Source of the DNA: Flavobacteriaceae bacterium
GTDB taxonomy: Bacteria; Bacteroidota; Bacteroidia; Flavobacteriales; Flavobacteriaceae
NCBI GenBank assembly: GCA_021647405.1
Contig: JAKIUU010000044.1
Span: 1 to 15,907, forward strand
Reading direction: 5' to 3'
Length of the DNA stretch: 15,907 nucleotides
Shown here: one piece after another, positions 1 to 5,607 of the stretch
Position numbering within the stretch: the first letter of the stretch is position 1
Layout: every line of letters starts with the position of its first letter
The notes under the pieces: model-generated
Told to the model about the DNA's origin: nothing
The model's database searches: none
Seen by the model: only the letters and a program-made list of their open reading frames with translations
Translations under genes and position numbers: made by a program

Positions 1-472
1 AAAACACGATATTTGGTGTTAATTTTTTCTTTCATACTATCATGTTGTGGTTTGATTAAAGATTAGAAAACACGATATTATTTAAACTATAAAATAGCCC
101 TTAGCCGCTAGTTGTGGTTTGATTAAAGATTAGAAAACACGATATTTTTAGGATAATAATCCCACATAACATCAGGGTTGTGGTTTGATTAAAGATTAGA
201 AAACACGATATTCATTGTAGCTCCGAATATACCAACCGTAAGTTGTGGTTTGATTAAAGATTAGAAAACACGATATTTTAAACAACTGTAAAATTACCGG
301 AACACAGTTGTGGTTTGATTAAAGATTAGAAAACACGATATTCTTTGTATTTTCTCTGTAAACTTCCATACGTTGTGGTTTGATTAAAGATTAGAAAACA
401 CGATATTAATTTTGGTTTTGCTGTGCTTTCGCTATTGTTGTGGTTTGATTAAAGATTAGAAAACACGATATT
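1..472 (+). CRISPR. CRISPR array, type II-C style, right-hand end
   Basis: Seven complete, identical 36-nt repeats lie at 44-79, 111-146, 177-212, 242-277, 307-342, 372-407 and 437-472. An eighth is cut by the window edge (1-13), so the array continues to the left. The repeat begins GTTGTGGTTTGATTAAAGAT and ends GAAAACACGATATT. The seven spacers are all different and 29-31 nt long (30, 31, 30, 29, 29, 29, 29). The GTTGTG start and 36/30 geometry fit type II-C arrays, where the repeat 5' part after each spacer pairs with tracrRNA; that suggests plus-strand crRNAs, toward cas2. The last repeat at 472 shows no decay, so leader and trailer ends cannot be told apart here. cas2 and cas1 follow on the opposite strand. 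No leader or array promoter could be identified. Confidence 0.98.
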
Positions 473-521
473 AGTAGCGCTGTTAGTTGCTAATAAATAA
501 AGCTTTAAAGTAAATATCGTT

Positions 522-574
522 AAAAAAAAATGCTTCTTTTTTGCAGTGATAAGGCAAGATTGAGGCATTTTTTT
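522..574. terminator. Bidirectional hairpin between array and REP unit
   Basis: AATGCTTC (529-536) pairs with GAGGCATT (562-569) with one G-U pair, and TTGC (541-544) pairs with GCAA (554-557) inside the loop. Nine A precede the stem (522-530) and seven T follow (568-574), so it can terminate transcription in either direction: array transcripts moving right, or cas transcripts moving left. Just before it, AATATCGT (513-520) is the reverse complement of the last eight bases of the CRISPR repeat. The stem is weak in GC; the terminator role is inferred from shape only. Confidence 0.5.
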
Positions 575-619
575 GTTTTTAAAAAGTATTATTTACAGAG
601 TAAAAAAAGAGCTTACAAA

Positions 620-720
620 CAGACCTACTAGGTTTCATGCCAAGGGCAGTCAAGTTAAACCAGACCTACTAGGTTTTCAAAACCTAGTAGGTCTAGGGGT
701 TAAATTATCCTTAAAGATAC
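620..720. repeat. REP-like palindromic unit A
   Basis: This unit has a left half (from 621: AGACCTACTAGGTTTC, then ATGCCAAGGGCAG) followed by a perfect palindrome at 662-694. The palindrome has 16-nt arms AGACCTACTAGGTTTT and its reverse complement around one central C. The 20 bases at 701-720 (TAAATTATCCTTAAAGATAC) recur with one mismatch after unit D. Units B, C and D of the same family flank cas1 and the RAYT gene. The family is therefore probably the REP-type substrate of that transposase; this link is inferred from position. Confidence 0.85.
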
Positions 721-780
721 TTCCAAAACTTTGGCATTAAAAGCTTTTTATTATAAATAATGATAAACTTGTTAATTGCA

Positions 781-834
781 AAAATAAAAAAGCCGCCTAG
801 TTACCCAGGTCTTTGGTACAATTCCAAAGTCGGC
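781..834 (-). ncRNA. Three-way-junction RNA / intrinsic terminator after cas2
   Basis: Read on the minus strand, GCCG (834-831) pairs with CGGC (795-792) and encloses two arms. One is CTTTGG/CCAAAG (829-824 with 816-811). The other is CCTGG/CTAGG (809-805 with 800-796) closed by a GTAA loop of GNRA type. Single A residues link the helices, and the structure runs into TTTTTTATTTTT (790-781). One pair is G-U on the minus strand but would be an A-C mismatch on the plus strand, which favours minus-strand RNA. It begins 38 bases after the cas2 stop. It may simply end the cas1-cas2 transcript, or be the 3' end of a small RNA; a weak TAATTTTA element lies upstream near 850-857. I found no anti-repeat 5' of it, so I do not call it tracrRNA. 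Confidence 0.6.
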
Positions 835-871
835 AACTAATTCACACTGTAAAATTATAAAAATAATCTCC

Positions 872-1201
872 TTAAAACAGTTCTAATTGCGTAGGTTGTG
901 GCATGCTGGGTTGTACCGCTTTGCCCCAAAAATTCATGATATTGCCAAATTGTTTGTCAGTTATTCTTAAAATACTCACTTTTCCCAGAGGTGGTAATAA
1001 GCGTTTAATACGTTTTTCGTGAACATCAACACTTTCGCTACTGGCACAATGGCGCATATAAACCGAAAATTGCATCATGCTAAAGCCGTCTTGCAATAAA
1101 TTTTTTCTAAAACGCTGGGCGTCTTTTCTGTTTTTTTTAGTCTCAGTTGGCAAATCAAAAAATACAAATACCCACATAATTCTATACGCATTTAATTCCA
1201 T
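872..1201 (-). CDS. cas2: CRISPR-associated endoribonuclease Cas2 (type II-C)
   Basis: Cas2 dimers bridge two Cas1 dimers in the complex that inserts new spacers. The product is 109 aa. It opens MELNAYRIMWVFVFFDLPTE, with the conserved Asp after the first beta strand (VFVFFD) followed by LPTETKK. It continues with a ferredoxin-like fold including QFSVYMRHCAS and ITDKQFG, close to type II-C Cas2 proteins. An ATG at 1243 would add 14 residues, but the family begins near the chosen ATG at 1201. That start overlaps the 3' end of cas1 by 10 nt, the usual translational coupling. The order on the minus strand is cas1, cas2, structured terminator, REP unit A, array. No mutation is visible, so the protein looks functional. 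Identification is secure; the exact start is fairly secure. Confidence 0.95.
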   Translation of the reverse strand: MELNAYRIMWVFVFFDLPTETKKNRKDAQRFRKNLLQDGFSMMQFSVYMRHCASSESVDVHEKRIKRLLPPLGKVSILRITDKQFGNIMNFWGKAVQPSMPQPTQLELF

Positions 1202-2082
1202 AATTTTGGATAAGTTATTTTTTTGGTCTTGCCAGCGTAGCATTGCTGTAATGAGCTTGTGGTTTTTGAGAGCGCTACCATTAGCGGACTTTTACTATCC
1301 TTAAAATAAACAGTTTGTGTAAGTAGTTGTAAAAGCTCGGCTTTAATAGCAAGGGTTAATTCTCGGTCTGGGTATTTTTTTATAATATCGATTACTTTAG
1401 CATCAACCAGAGGTCTGTAAGGCTCCATAACATCATCGGCTAAACAAAAAGCATTGTATTTGTTGTGATGGTGCAGTCCCAGTGTACTTAACAAACCACT
1501 TCCGGCAATAGCTCTGGCAACAGCCGCTCTTAAAATAATATAACCGTAATTTAAAAATAGATTGGGATAATCGCCATAGCGTTCGCGTTTAAAATCGAAG
1601 TCAAAAATATTTTTCCAATAATAGGCTGCTGCCACACCTTCTCGGTTATCTGTGTCGCCACTTAAAACTTTAGATTCATAAAATTGCAAAACTTTAAAAG
1701 GTTTTTCTTGTAACTTTAAATACTGTGCCTGATTTTTAATCTTAATTTTAATAATTTGTTGCCACAATTGTTTTTTTAAAGGCTCGCTGGCGTTAATCTG
1801 ATTGGTAAATAGTTCTTGTTGAATATGGTGGTTGTCTAAATGTAAAAGCATACTGCTAGGCATATGCTTGGCATTGCAAAAAATAACAGCTACATTATTT
1901 TCTGATAATTTTGTTAAGGTAGGAATTGAGATGTAAATCTCTTGGCTTTCAATTACAACAAAACCTATATCTTCAATAGGTACTTGCTTTATTAGACCTG
2001 TCTCTTTATTGGTTATGATTAATTGATTGTTTTTAGTTCTCAATTGAAGGGGATTTCCGAAAAATAAAGTTCTTTTTAGCAT
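1192..2082 (-). CDS. cas1: CRISPR integrase Cas1 (type II-C)
   Basis: Cas1 is the metal-dependent integrase that inserts prespacers at the leader-proximal repeat. The 296-aa product opens MLKRTLFFGNPLQLRTKNNQ, typical of type II Cas1. The likely catalytic residues are present: E148 in NREGVAA, H205 in GLHHHN and E220 in ADDVMEPYRP. The reading frame extends upstream to a TTG at 2187, but that part crosses REP unit B and has no Cas1 character, so the ATG at 2082 is chosen. In type II-C loci cas9 normally precedes cas1. Here the 157 bp upstream hold unit B and then a divergent RAYT gene, with no cas9. Csn2 and Cas4 are also absent. The gene is intact, so adaptation may still work if Cas9 and tracrRNA are supplied from elsewhere. 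Confidence 0.96.
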   Translation of the reverse strand: MLKRTLFFGNPLQLRTKNNQLIITNKETGLIKQVPIEDIGFVVIESQEIYISIPTLTKLSENNVAVIFCNAKHMPSSMLLHLDNHHIQQELFTNQINASEPLKKQLWQQIIKIKIKNQAQYLKLQEKPFKVLQFYESKVLSGDTDNREGVAAAYYWKNIFDFDFKRERYGDYPNLFLNYGYIILRAAVARAIAGSGLLSTLGLHHHNKYNAFCLADDVMEPYRPLVDAKVIDIIKKYPDRELTLAIKAELLQLLTQTVYFKDSKSPLMVALSKTTSSLQQCYAGKTKKITYPKLWN

Positions 2083-2164
2083 AGCGCGATATTTATTGAT
2101 TATCAAACAGTTAATATACGATAAATAATTATTACTTTTATAATCAAAAAAAATTAAAACCGGG

Positions 2165-2218
2165 AGACCTACTAGGTTTCCTGCCAAAGGCAGGCAAGTA
2201 AAAACCTAGTAGGGGTCT
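2165..2218. repeat. REP-like palindromic unit B (single-hairpin form)
   Basis: The left arm AGACCTACTAGGTTT (2165-2179) is followed by an inner hairpin CCTGCC-AAA-GGCAGG (2180-2194). The right arm AAACCTAGTAGG then GGTCT (2202-2218) pairs with the left arm except for a GG bulge. It differs from units A, C and D in lacking a separate full palindrome: it looks like their left half joined directly to a right arm. It lies between cas1 and the RAYT gene, 21 bp before the RAYT ATG. Confidence 0.85.
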
Positions 2219-2239
2219 GGTCAACTAAAAAAAATAGTA

Positions 2240-2827
2240 ATGAAATTAGAACCTCTAGAACCGTCGTATTATTATCATTTCTTCAACAGGGGGAATAATA
2301 GAGAAAATATTTTTATTGAAGTTGACAATTATGACTACTTCATTAAATTAATAAAAAAATATTTGTTAGCTATTTTAGATATATACAGCTATTGCTTACT
2401 GCCCAATCACTTTCATTTGGTTTTTAAAATAAAGCCGAAACAATTATTACCAAAAAAAATAAAAGAGGACAAAATGACTCTTTATCAACCTTTTTCAAAT
2501 ATGTTTAATGCTTATACAAAAGCGTTTAATAAAAAATACAATAGGGTAGGGAGTCTGTTTCAAAAACATCCTAAAAGAATTCGTATATTAAATGAGGACT
2601 ATTTGCGTCGTCTAATTTTATATGTCAATACAAATTCCGACCATCATGGCATTGCAAATTATAAGGGCTATAAATTTTCATCATACAGCGAATTGGTTAC
2701 AGAAAAATCTAAATTATTATCTAAAAGTGAGGTTATTACGTTATTTGATGATGTTGAAAATTTAAAATTTGCATTGCGACAAAAAAAGATAAATATAGAA
2801 GCTATTAAAGATATAATACTTGAATAA
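2240..2827 (+). CDS. REP-associated tyrosine transposase (RAYT, Y1/HUH)
   Basis: RAYTs are single-strand DNA nucleases related to IS200/IS605 TnpA that recognise and spread REP palindromes. The 195-aa product has the family's N-terminal YYYHFFNRGNNRENIF (residues 10-25) and the HUH metal-binding motif as HFH (57-59, in YCLLPNHFHLVF). The AYTKAFNKKYNRVGSLFQ segment (91-108) holds the candidate nucleophile, probably Y92, with Y100 the alternative. Length and motif order suit an intact enzyme. It is bracketed by unit B 21 bp upstream and unit C 14 bp downstream, the usual RAYT-REP arrangement. It diverges from cas1 and occupies the position expected for cas9. It is not a known CRISPR component; any functional tie to Cas1-Cas2 would be speculation. 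Confidence 0.93.
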   Translation: MKLEPLEPSYYYHFFNRGNNRENIFIEVDNYDYFIKLIKKYLLAILDIYSYCLLPNHFHLVFKIKPKQLLPKKIKEDKMTLYQPFSNMFNAYTKAFNKKYNRVGSLFQKHPKRIRILNEDYLRRLILYVNTNSDHHGIANYKGYKFSSYSELVTEKSKLLSKSEVITLFDDVENLKFALRQKKINIEAIKDIILE

Positions 2828-2841
2828 TCTATATATTTTAG

Positions 2842-2915
2842 AGATCTACTAGGTTTCCTGCCAAGGGCAGGCTAGTTAATACAGACCTACTAGGTTTTGA
2901 AAACCTAGTAGGTCT
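2842..2915. repeat. REP-like palindromic unit C
   Basis: The left half (AGATCTACTAGGTTTC, one base different from unit A) carries the inner hairpin CCTGCC-AAG-GGCAGG. It is followed by a perfect 33-nt palindrome at 2883-2915 with arms AGACCTACTAGGTTTT and its complement around a central G. It starts 14 bp after the RAYT stop codon. Confidence 0.85.
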
Positions 2916-3148
2916 AAGTTTTGATTTAAAAACCTGTTGTTGGGTCTGGTTTTTAAATTATTATTAACTTTTTGAGATAAAAATTAGAAATAAGATTTGT
3001 AATAAGTACTATTATCAGCTTAAGTAAATTAAGGTAGATATGGAAATATAATTATACATTTTGTATGATACATTTTGTTGTATAGATGATGATATTATGG
3101 CACCTTACAGTCCGTATGTAGATGGCCATAGTTTGCGATATTATTTTA
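2916..3148. other. AT-rich gap between REP units, no gene recognised
   Basis: No convincing gene is present. Two direct copies of ATACATTTTGT (3054-3064 and 3068-3078) stand 14 nt apart. A short frame from ATG at 3097 gives MAPYSPYVDGHSLRYYFTDL and nine more residues, reading into unit D; it is too short and unrecognised to call a gene. No cas9-like remnant or CRISPR anti-repeat was seen. Confidence 0.5.
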
Positions 3149-3252
3149 CAGACCTATTAGGTTTCATGCCAAGGGCAGGCAAGTAAAAACATTACAGACC
3201 TACTAGGTTTTCAAAACCTAGTAGGTCTGGTTTAAATTATCCTTAAAAATAC
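3149..3252. repeat. REP-like palindromic unit D
   Basis: A left half (AGACCTATTAGGTTTC then ATGCCAAGGGCAGG) is followed by a perfect 33-nt palindrome at 3196-3228 and the flank TAAATTATCCTTAAAAATAC (3233-3252). That flank matches 19 of 20 bases after unit A (701-720), and is absent after units B and C. A and D are therefore the most alike pair and stand as direct repeats on either side of cas2-cas1-RAYT. Confidence 0.85.
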
Positions 3253-3295
3253 AATTTTGGACTAAACAGAAACTGTGAAAGTTAAAAAAATACCA

Positions 3296-3775
3296 TTACA
3301 CTTGCTTTTTTCGGCTATTAATTTGCGCTCTATAAAATCTATTTTTTATGGAATCCATTCTTTTAAGCATGTTTTCTAAGTCATTATTATTAAAATACTT
3401 ATAAAAAAAATCGGGCGTGTAGAAGTTGTTTTTAAAAATAGAATCCATAGGCACGTTATCATTAAATAAGTTATCGAATATATTGTTTTGTATTTGTGGC
3501 ATGCGCATTCTAAACTCTTGCTCAAATTGTTTTAATATTTCTTCTTGCTGTTTGGGATCTATATTAGTATTTGAATAAAAATAAGAGTAAGTAGAATCTA
3601 CGCTAATCAAATTACCATTTTTGTCGTATTCTTTATGTACGCGGTAATTTGTTTTAGGTTTAATTGTATCTATTAAGTTGGCTTCTAATAAATTGTCTAA
3701 CCGGGTTTCTTTTTTAGGACTGCAGCTGTAAAGATTCAATAAAATAACAGCTGTTAAAATCATTATTTTTTTCAT
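3296..3775 (-). CDS. Putative small lipoprotein, function unknown
   Basis: The 159-aa product starts with a lipoprotein signal: MKK, a hydrophobic stretch, and a lipobox LYSC with the modified Cys at residue 18. It is therefore probably lipid-anchored on the periplasmic or outer-membrane side. The rest is polar and rich in Asn, Asp and Lys. It contains a phrase like those of YD/antitoxin repeats (KEYDKNGNLISVDSTYSYF) and a helical C-terminal half with FDNLFNDNVPMDSIFKNNFY. I recognise no family. It lies downstream of hsp20 on the same strand, but a strong terminator (3872-3906) separates them, so it probably has its own promoter within 3776-3870. A CAAAAAAAATACCAT sequence at 3804-3818, 29 bp upstream of the ATG, is identical to one upstream of hsp20. 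Confidence 0.75.
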   Translation of the reverse strand: MKKIMILTAVILLNLYSCSPKKETRLDNLLEANLIDTIKPKTNYRVHKEYDKNGNLISVDSTYSYFYSNTNIDPKQQEEILKQFEQEFRMRMPQIQNNIFDNLFNDNVPMDSIFKNNFYTPDFFYKYFNNNDLENMLKRMDSIKNRFYRAQINSRKKQV

Positions 3776-3871
3776 AATATTAAATTTTAGGTTAAATAAG
3801 CCTCAAAAAAAATACCATTTATGATATTGTACGTTTAAAATATTCTTAAAATTACACCTACTAAAATCAAT

Positions 3872-3906
3872 AAAAAAGGCTGTCCGTTTTAGGGCAGCCT
3901 TTTTTA
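3872..3906. terminator. Rho-independent terminator of hsp20 (works both ways)
   Basis: GGCTGTCC (3878-3885) pairs with GGGCAGCC (3892-3899), 8 bp with one G-U, around a 6-nt loop. A6 lies on the left and T6 on the right. On the minus strand it starts just after the hsp20 stop. Confidence 0.9.
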
Positions 3907-3917
3907 AGTAGCAATTT

Positions 3918-4349
3918 TTATTTAACTGCTATCAATCTGGCAGGTTTGGGTTTGGCTTCTTCTCTTTTAGGAATAGAAATCAACAAGACACCATTTTTGT
4001 AGCTGGCGGTAATTTTATCGCTATCAATAGTATTTTCAGGAATTCTAAAACTTCTGCTAAATGATTGATAGCTGTACTCTTTGCGCGTGTAGTTATCGCC
4101 TTTGTCTTCGTTTTCAACTTTCTTTTCAGAAGATATTATCAGCACATCATTGTCAAAATTGATATTAAAATCTTTCTTATCCATACCGGGAGCCGCAACT
4201 TCAATGGCAAAACCATTGTCGTCTTCTTTGATGTTTACGGCAGGCAGGGTGGTGTTTGTGTCAGAAAAATTACTAACAGACCAGTCTCTAAAAAAATCGT
4301 CGAATAGGTTTGGTAATGTTTGAAAATTGTGATTTGCTTTTACTAACAT
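3918..4349 (-). CDS. Small heat shock protein, Hsp20/alpha-crystallin family
   Basis: Hsp20 proteins are ATP-independent holdases that bind unfolding proteins in the cytoplasm and form oligomers. The 143-aa product has a short N-terminal arm (NLFDDFFRDW, 14-23) and an alpha-crystallin domain from about PAVNIKED (36-43) to GVLLISIPK (120-128), with the conserved APGM (53-56). The C-terminal tail ends ARLIAVK, which holds an I-x-V like the IxI/V oligomerisation motif. It is a single-gene unit ending at the 3872-3906 terminator. Upstream, CAAAAAAAATACCAT (4405-4419) recurs before the neighbouring lipoprotein gene, and the MarR-gene terminator closes the other side. Neither a sigma-32-like nor a clear TAnnTTTG promoter could be assigned. 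Confidence 0.95.
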   Translation of the reverse strand: MLVKANHNFQTLPNLFDDFFRDWSVSNFSDTNTTLPAVNIKEDDNGFAIEVAAPGMDKKDFNINFDNDVLIISSEKKVENEDKGDNYTRKEYSYQSFSRSFRIPENTIDSDKITASYKNGVLLISIPKREEAKPKPARLIAVK

Positions 4350-4423
4350 GATTCAAAATATTTTAAAGATTAATAATTCAGTTTTTTTCTTTTTCCTCAT
4401 GGAACAAAAAAAATACCATCCCC

Positions 4424-4469
4424 AAAAAAAATGTCATTATTTCAGAATATTTCAAAAATAATGACATTT
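4424..4469 (-). terminator. Terminator after the marR-type gene
   Basis: A 14-bp stem, AAATGTCATTATTT (4429-4442) with AAATAATGACATTT (4456-4469), has a loop of 13 nt. On the minus strand it is followed by a run of eight T (4431-4424). It sits 22 bp beyond the stop codon of the MarR-family gene. Confidence 0.8.
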
Positions 4470-4490
4470 AGTCGGCTTGTTATAAGTAAG

Positions 4491-4952
4491 TTATGACATT
4501 TTTTCAGTATTTCTAATTTTATTTAGCAAGTTGTTTAAATCGTCTAGCTCTTGTAAAGACAAATGTTTTATAGCTGAATCGAGTTTCTTTTCGCAGGCAT
4601 CCATTTTTGACAATAAGTCCAATCCTTTTTGACTGATTATCACATCTTTTTGGCGCCTGTCTAAAGTACATTCATTGCGGTGAATTAACTTTTTTATCAC
4701 AAGCCTGTCAACAATGCGACTCACGTCAGAACTTTTGTCTAACATCCGCTCTTTTATAAGCCCCACACTGTTGGCCTCTGGATATTGGCCTCGTAAAATG
4801 CGCAAGACATTAAATTGAGAGGCTGACAAATCATAGGCTTTAATCATTTCGTTTGCACGATAGGCTAAAAAATTATGCGTAAAATGGATGTTTATACGCG
4901 CTTTTTGATAGGGATTTTTAAATCGTGTTTTTAATTCTTTTTCTAAAGACAT
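4491..4952 (-). CDS. MarR-family transcriptional regulator
   Basis: MarR proteins are dimeric winged-helix repressors that leave DNA on binding ligands or on oxidation. In the 153-aa product, the dimer helix is followed by ASQFNVLRILRGQ (44-56) and the recognition region MLDKSSDVSRIVDRLVIKKL (70-89). The wing is HRNECTLDRRQKDVIISQKG (91-110), then a C-terminal helix. Cysteines are at 95 (in the wing) and 120; whether they sense redox state cannot be told. The gene lies 198 bp downstream of the NAD(P)H oxidoreductase - yceI - thioesterase set on the same strand. That set's promoter carries two ATGTTnnAACAT palindromes, the best operator candidates in the window. Regulation of that operon is inferred from position; the gene's own promoter was not identified, and no such palindrome occurs directly upstream of it. 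Confidence 0.92.
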   Translation of the reverse strand: MSLEKELKTRFKNPYQKARINIHFTHNFLAYRANEMIKAYDLSASQFNVLRILRGQYPEANSVGLIKERMLDKSSDVSRIVDRLVIKKLIHRNECTLDRRQKDVIISQKGLDLLSKMDACEKKLDSAIKHLSLQELDDLNNLLNKIRNTEKMS

Positions 4953-5150
4953 AACAATGTATTTATTGGTCTCATTCGTTAGTTAAAACGGTGTTTTTTT
5001 AGGACCAGACTCTCTGTTTTTACAAATTATAAAGTCCGAAGTTTGGTGTCATAAGCAATTTACTTAAAGCGGCATCTTCAAGCCCTAACATAATTTTAAA
5101 ATAGCATTTCATTCTATATGCAAAGCCATGTACTTTAAGTGCAAGGGTTT

Positions 5151-5573
5151 TTATTTTCTTAAAGCGCTATAGGCACATCGGGCGACAGCTATTGGGTTAT
5201 TTATGTCTTTTTGATACAAAACAACATCGGCATTTAAAATACGCTTGCCCACCTTAATTAAGTTAACTTCCACAAAGATGTCCGATTTAACAGCGGGCAA
5301 TAAATAATCAATACGCATATCGATGGTATTGATTTTATCTTCGGGCGATGTAAGGGTTGTAAATCCTGCCAATCCGCCAGCAGCATCGGCAATACTGGCC
5401 AAAATACCGCCATGCCAAAAACCTTGTCTGTAATCGCCTATAAATATATCTTGGTAGGGTACATGTACTTTAACTTTTCCTATTGAAAGCTTATCTACCT
5501 TCATGCCAATTAATTTATTGGCCGGAATTTGATTTTCGAAAATGTCAATAAATTGTGCCAAATTGTTTTTCAT
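5151..5573 (-). CDS. PaaI-type hotdog-fold thioesterase
   Basis: Family members hydrolyse acyl-CoA or aryl-CoA thioesters in the cytoplasm. The 140-aa product has the characteristic motif WHGGILASIADAAGGLAG (53-70): HGG at 54-56 and the catalytic-region Asp63 on the central hotdog helix. It is followed by the beta strands TIDMRIDYLLPAVKSD and ILNADVVLYQ. The length is normal. It follows yceI by 34 bp on the same strand and is probably co-transcribed with the NAD(P)H oxidoreductase and yceI. The substrate cannot be read from the sequence, and nothing nearby points to a phenylacetate pathway. The 5100-5150 stretch after its stop has no clear terminator. Confidence 0.88.
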   Translation of the reverse strand: MKNNLAQFIDIFENQIPANKLIGMKVDKLSIGKVKVHVPYQDIFIGDYRQGFWHGGILASIADAAGGLAGFTTLTSPEDKINTIDMRIDYLLPAVKSDIFVEVNLIKVGKRILNADVVLYQKDINNPIAVARCAYSALRK

Positions 5574-5607
5574 GATTAATAGGTTTTAAAAAGCTTAGGT
5601 AAAAAAA

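Noticed and set aside
278..306. Spacer 5 shares ACTGTAAAATTA with the sequence just after cas2 (self-targeting?)
   Set aside because: A 12-of-29 match in AT-rich sequence is not a protospacer.
781..871. Calling the minus-strand structured RNA after cas2 a tracrRNA
   Set aside because: The bases 5' of the junction do not pair convincingly with the CRISPR repeat, so only a structured RNA or terminator is reported.
1202..1243. Longer cas2 from ATG at 1243
   Set aside because: The additional 14 residues lie in cas1 coding sequence and type II-C Cas2 proteins begin near the ATG at 1201.
1257..1265. TTGTGGTTT inside cas1, giving a 9-nt complement to the repeat 5' end on the minus strand (possible anti-repeat)
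   Set aside because: It lies within conserved coding sequence, is only 9 nt, and no nexus or terminator follows; chance is likely in AT-rich DNA.
2096..2110. TTGATTATCAAAC upstream of cas1 as a possible tracrRNA anti-repeat
   Set aside because: Only about seven consecutive bases fit the repeat complement, and no structured tail or T-tract follows on the plus strand.
2083..2187. N-terminal extension of cas1 from TTG at 2187
   Set aside because: It crosses REP unit B and has no similarity to Cas1; the ATG at 2082 gives the normal family N-terminus.
3097..3186. 29-codon frame reading into REP unit D
   Set aside because: It is very short, unrecognised, and its second half is repeat sequence.
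4065..4323. Plus-strand open frames opposite hsp20
   Set aside because: They are antisense shadows of a clearly recognised Hsp20 gene; the same reasoning removed the antisense frames opposite yceI, adenine deaminase, oxyR, the acyltransferase and the dipeptidase.
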